From: Bacteroidales bacterium
Lineage (GTDB): Bacteria > Bacteroidota > Bacteroidia > Bacteroidales > UBA932
DNA: 35,160 nucleotides
NCBI GenBank assembly: GCA_016303175.1
Contig: JAEDMF010000002.1
Span: 1-35,160 of the forward strand
Reading direction: 5' to 3'
The position numbers and the translations under genes are program-made. Below are positions 33,003 to 35,160 of this stretch, piece by piece. The number at the start of each line of letters is the position of its first letter. Positions within the stretch are counted from its first letter, which is position 1. The notes beneath the pieces were generated by a model. The model did not search any database and was not told where the DNA came from. It saw only the letters and a list, made by a program, of their open reading frames with translations.

Positions 33003-34040
33003 ATGGTGAATGGTATGAATGATGTGACAATTAATAATAGCTTCCTAAGCGATATAGGCCATATCATAGAGCATGGCAGGCAAAAGGCATACGCTGCTGC
33101 CAACCAAGTAGCGGTCCTTACCTATTGGCACATCGGTAAGCGCATAGTGGAAGAAGAACAGCATGGGGAAGCCCGTGCTCAGTATGGCACACGGTTGATA
33201 AAGACGCTGGCTGAACAACTGGTTCCTAAATACGGCAACACTTTCGGCAAGCGGAACTTAGAGTATTATCGTCAGTTCTATTTGTGTTTCAATGATCTGG
33301 AGATTGTGAACGCGTGCGTTCACAATCTTACTTGGACGCATTTCCGTACAATCATACAGGTGGCGGACCCTAAAGCCAGAGAATGGTATGCAAAAGAAGC
33401 CTCCGAGCAGATGTGGAGTTCACGAACACTCAGTCGCAACATAGGTACACAATACTATGGTCGCCGTATGGCAAGTATCAGGGAAGGACATGCCCTGCCT
33501 GCACCAGACATCGAAGCAAACGACCCATTGGAGTATATCAAAAGCCCCGTCATTGCCGAATTCTTAGGATTCCGCAAAGACACCCAATATGACGAGAGCC
33601 AATTGGAGCAGGCCTTGATAGACCATCTACAGCAATTCATCATGGAGTTGGGGCGTGGCTTTGCCTTTGTAGATAGGCAAAAACACATCACAACCGATAC
33701 CTGTGATTTCTATATCGATTTGGTGTTCTACAATATCAAGCTCAAACGATATGTCTTGTTCGAGCTAAAGACCCACCCACTGACACATGCAGACGTGGGA
33801 CAGTTGGACATGTATGTACGGATGTACGACGACCTTGTAAAAGACGATTCAGACAATCCGACCATTGGCATACTACTTTGTACAGAGGCCGACAAGGTGA
33901 TGGCTAAATATTCAGTACTGAATGGCAACGAACAGTTGTTTGCCACCAAATACATGGCTTATATGCCTACCGAGGAAGAGCTGAGCCGAGAGATAGAACA
34001 GCAAAAGCGTTTCTTCTTGGAACAACATCAAAAGGTATAG
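33003..34040 (+). CDS. YhcG/DUF1016-family PDDEXK nuclease domain protein
   Basis: 345 aa; ATG at 33003, with another in-frame ATG four codons later. The N-terminal DUF1016 helical domain shows YWHIGKRIVEEEQ (41-53), YGTRLIKTLAEQL and FGKRNLEYYRQFYL, and the LTWTHFRTIIQV segment (compare the family LSWSHxRxLL). The C-terminal PDDEXK nuclease core has Asp239 in FYIDLVFYN and Glu254-x-Lys256 in VLFELK, followed by GQLDMYVRMYDD. Proteins of this family often lie beside restriction-modification genes. Sampled lines are 45-50% G+C against 57% in a sampled line of the flavodiiron gene, hinting at separate origin. A 28 bp palindrome lies at 33301-33328. Confidence 0.88.
   Translation: MVNGMNDVTINNSFLSDIGHIIEHGRQKAYAAANQVAVLTYWHIGKRIVEEEQHGEARAQYGTRLIKTLAEQLVPKYGNTFGKRNLEYYRQFYLCFNDLEIVNACVHNLTWTHFRTIIQVADPKAREWYAKEASEQMWSSRTLSRNIGTQYYGRRMASIREGHALPAPDIEANDPLEYIKSPVIAEFLGFRKDTQYDESQLEQALIDHLQQFIMELGRGFAFVDRQKHITTDTCDFYIDLVFYNIKLKRYVLFELKTHPLTHADVGQLDMYVRMYDDLVKDDSDNPTIGILLCTEADKVMAKYSVLNGNEQLFATKYMAYMPTEEELSREIEQQKRFFLEQHQKV
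33301..33328. repeat. 28 bp near-perfect palindrome inside the yhcG-family gene
   Basis: AGATTGTGAACGC at 33301-33313 and GCGTTCACAATCT at 33316-33328 are exact reverse complements around GT. It encodes residues at about 100-109 (EIVNACVHNL), between the two halves of the DUF1016 domain, and keeps the frame. Confidence 0.85.
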
Positions 34041-34042
34041 AC

Positions 34043-35160
34043 GTGAAACTGAGATTCAAAATACAGCAATATCAGACGGATGCTGTGGAGAACGTGGTGC
34101 GCGTGTTTGACGGGCAGCCAAATGCCGGTCTCCAGAGAGGCACCTTTAAACAGGAAGAGACAGAGGTGTCGGATCAATTGAGTTTTGAGGAATATAATTC
34201 CTGTTATAAGAATGCAGACATCATTCTTGATGAGGAGACATTGCTGAATAATATTCACCATATACAGACAGAAAGCAATATACATCTTTCCAACGACGTG
34301 GTGAAAAGGCTCGGCCACTGCCAGCTGGACGTGGAAATGGAGACTGGCACGGGAAAGACCTATGTCTATATCAAGACAATTTTTGAACTGAACAAACGCT
34401 ACGGGTGGTCAAAGTTCATAGTGGTGGTACCCAGTGTTGCCATCCGTGAGGGTGTCAAAAAAAGTTTTGACATTACTGTCGACCATTTCATGGAACTTTA
34501 CGGCAAGAAGGCACGCTACTTCATCTACAACTCCGATAGCCTCGGCGACATCGCCACTTTTTCGCAGAGTTCCGACATCAACGTTATGATCATAAATACA
34601 CAGGCTTTCAATACCTCGCTGAAAGAAGGTGCCAATAATACGGCAGCACGCATTATTTACGATAAACGGGATGCATTCGGCTCATATCGCCCCATTGACG
34701 TGATTGCGGCCAATCGGCCCATCATTATTCTTGATGAGCCGCAGAAAATGGGCGGAACAGCTACGCAGACGGCATTGGCACGCTTCAAACCTTTGTTTAC
34801 CCTCAACTATTCTGCTACGCACAAACAGACGCACAATCCAGTCTATGTGCTTGATGCCCTGGATGCATACAATCAAAAATTGGTGAAGAAGATAGAGGTG
34901 GTGGGCTTTGAGTTGAAGAATTTGAAGGGTACGGACGGATATCTTTATCTTGCCGATATCATCACCTCCAAAGACAAGGCACCAAAGGCACGGATGGAGA
35001 TGGAGATACAGAACAAGTCGGGCAACATCAAACGTGACTACAAGAATCTGTCGGAAGGCGATGACCTCTATTCTCTCTCGGGGCAGATGGAGCAGTATAA
35101 GGGATATGTGGTGACGGAGATACACGTAGATACCCTGCAACCCTCACGCAGCAGCATCAC
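34043..35160 (+). CDS. Type III restriction enzyme Res-like helicase, 3' truncated by window edge
   Basis: 372 codons are present from a GTG start two bases after the yhcG-family stop; no nearby ATG exists in this frame, and VKLRFKIQQYQTDAV matches the usual start of the family. Superfamily 2 motifs are present in order: Walker A ETGTGKT (100-106), VVVPSVAIREG (127-136, motif Ia), the DExx box as DEPQ (231-234) and SATH (257-260, motif III). The DEPQKMGG form is typical of type III Res subunits, which translocate or slide on DNA and carry a C-terminal nuclease that would lie beyond the window. No mod methyltransferase gene is upstream. Confidence 0.87.
   Translation, partial: MKLRFKIQQYQTDAVENVVRVFDGQPNAGLQRGTFKQEETEVSDQLSFEEYNSCYKNADIILDEETLLNNIHHIQTESNIHLSNDVVKRLGHCQLDVEMETGTGKTYVYIKTIFELNKRYGWSKFIVVVPSVAIREGVKKSFDITVDHFMELYGKKARYFIYNSDSLGDIATFSQSSDINVMIINTQAFNTSLKEGANNTAARIIYDKRDAFGSYRPIDVIAANRPIIILDEPQKMGGTATQTALARFKPLFTLNYSATHKQTHNPVYVLDALDAYNQKLVKKIEVVGFELKNLKGTDGYLYLADIITSKDKAPKARMEMEIQNKSGNIKRDYKNLSEGDDLYSLSGQMEQYKGYVVTEIHVDTLQPSRSSI

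Noticed and set aside
34682..35140. Minus-strand frame opposite the Res-like gene
   Set aside because: The plus strand carries ordered helicase motifs in this stretch; the minus frame is a shadow.

Overview
The window is chromosomal DNA from a member of the Bacteroidota, most likely an uncultured Bacteroidales relative. The evidence is the gene set (mreBCD-PBP2-rodA run, single-chain glycyl-tRNA synthetase, PorP/SprF-like membrane protein, FprA-type flavodiiron protein, relaxed-lipobox lipoproteins), the lack of clear Shine-Dalgarno sequences, and several exact matches to the Bacteroidota -7 promoter element TAnnTTTG. The species cannot be named from the sequence alone. No tRNA, rRNA, IS element, prophage or CRISPR array was seen.

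Layout: (1) 1-1890: the 3' end of a gene resembling an M16 peptidase faces an unrecognised lipoprotein gene, with an 11 x 9 bp tandem repeat between their 3' ends. (2) 1991-6332, minus strand: PBP1A - ddl - prmC, divergent from topA (6428-8728). (3) An Lrp/AsnC regulator, then a 268 bp convergent gap packed with hairpins, then ispD on the minus strand. (4) 10338-16657, plus strand: mreB-mreC-mreD-mrdA-rodA-fabG, with junctions from a 4 bp overlap to a 4 bp gap; this is the elongasome operon with a fatty-acid reductase gene at its end. (5) 16710-26385, minus strand: a housekeeping run reading sufS-sufE-sufT-like-folK-glyS-dnaE-thiL-like-comF. (6) 26437-28574: a lipoprotein alpha/beta hydrolase translationally coupled to a PorP/SprF-like outer-membrane protein, then ruvA, with a glycerophosphodiesterase converging on it. 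(7) 30022-32907: an outer-membrane barrel protein, a metallophosphoesterase lipoprotein and a flavodiiron protein. (8) 32908 to the end: an apparent accessory region with a YhcG/DUF1016 PDDEXK nuclease and the start of a type III restriction (Res) helicase, cut by the window edge.

The core is ordinary: cell-wall synthesis and elongation (PBP1A, Ddl, MreBCD, PBP2, RodA), replication and repair (DnaE, TopA, RuvA), translation (GlyS, PrmC), Fe-S assembly (SufS, SufE, SufT-like) and cofactor synthesis (FolK, IspD). The signals most worth a second look are a family of CTTGCGAAA palindromes scattered in intergenic gaps and apparently sharing a unit with the tandem array; a 28 bp near-perfect palindrome inside the yhcG reading frame; a ThiL-like protein whose active-site motifs look eroded; and a type III-like nuclease/helicase pair with no methyltransferase on its upstream side, preceded by what may be the 3' scrap of a lost gene.
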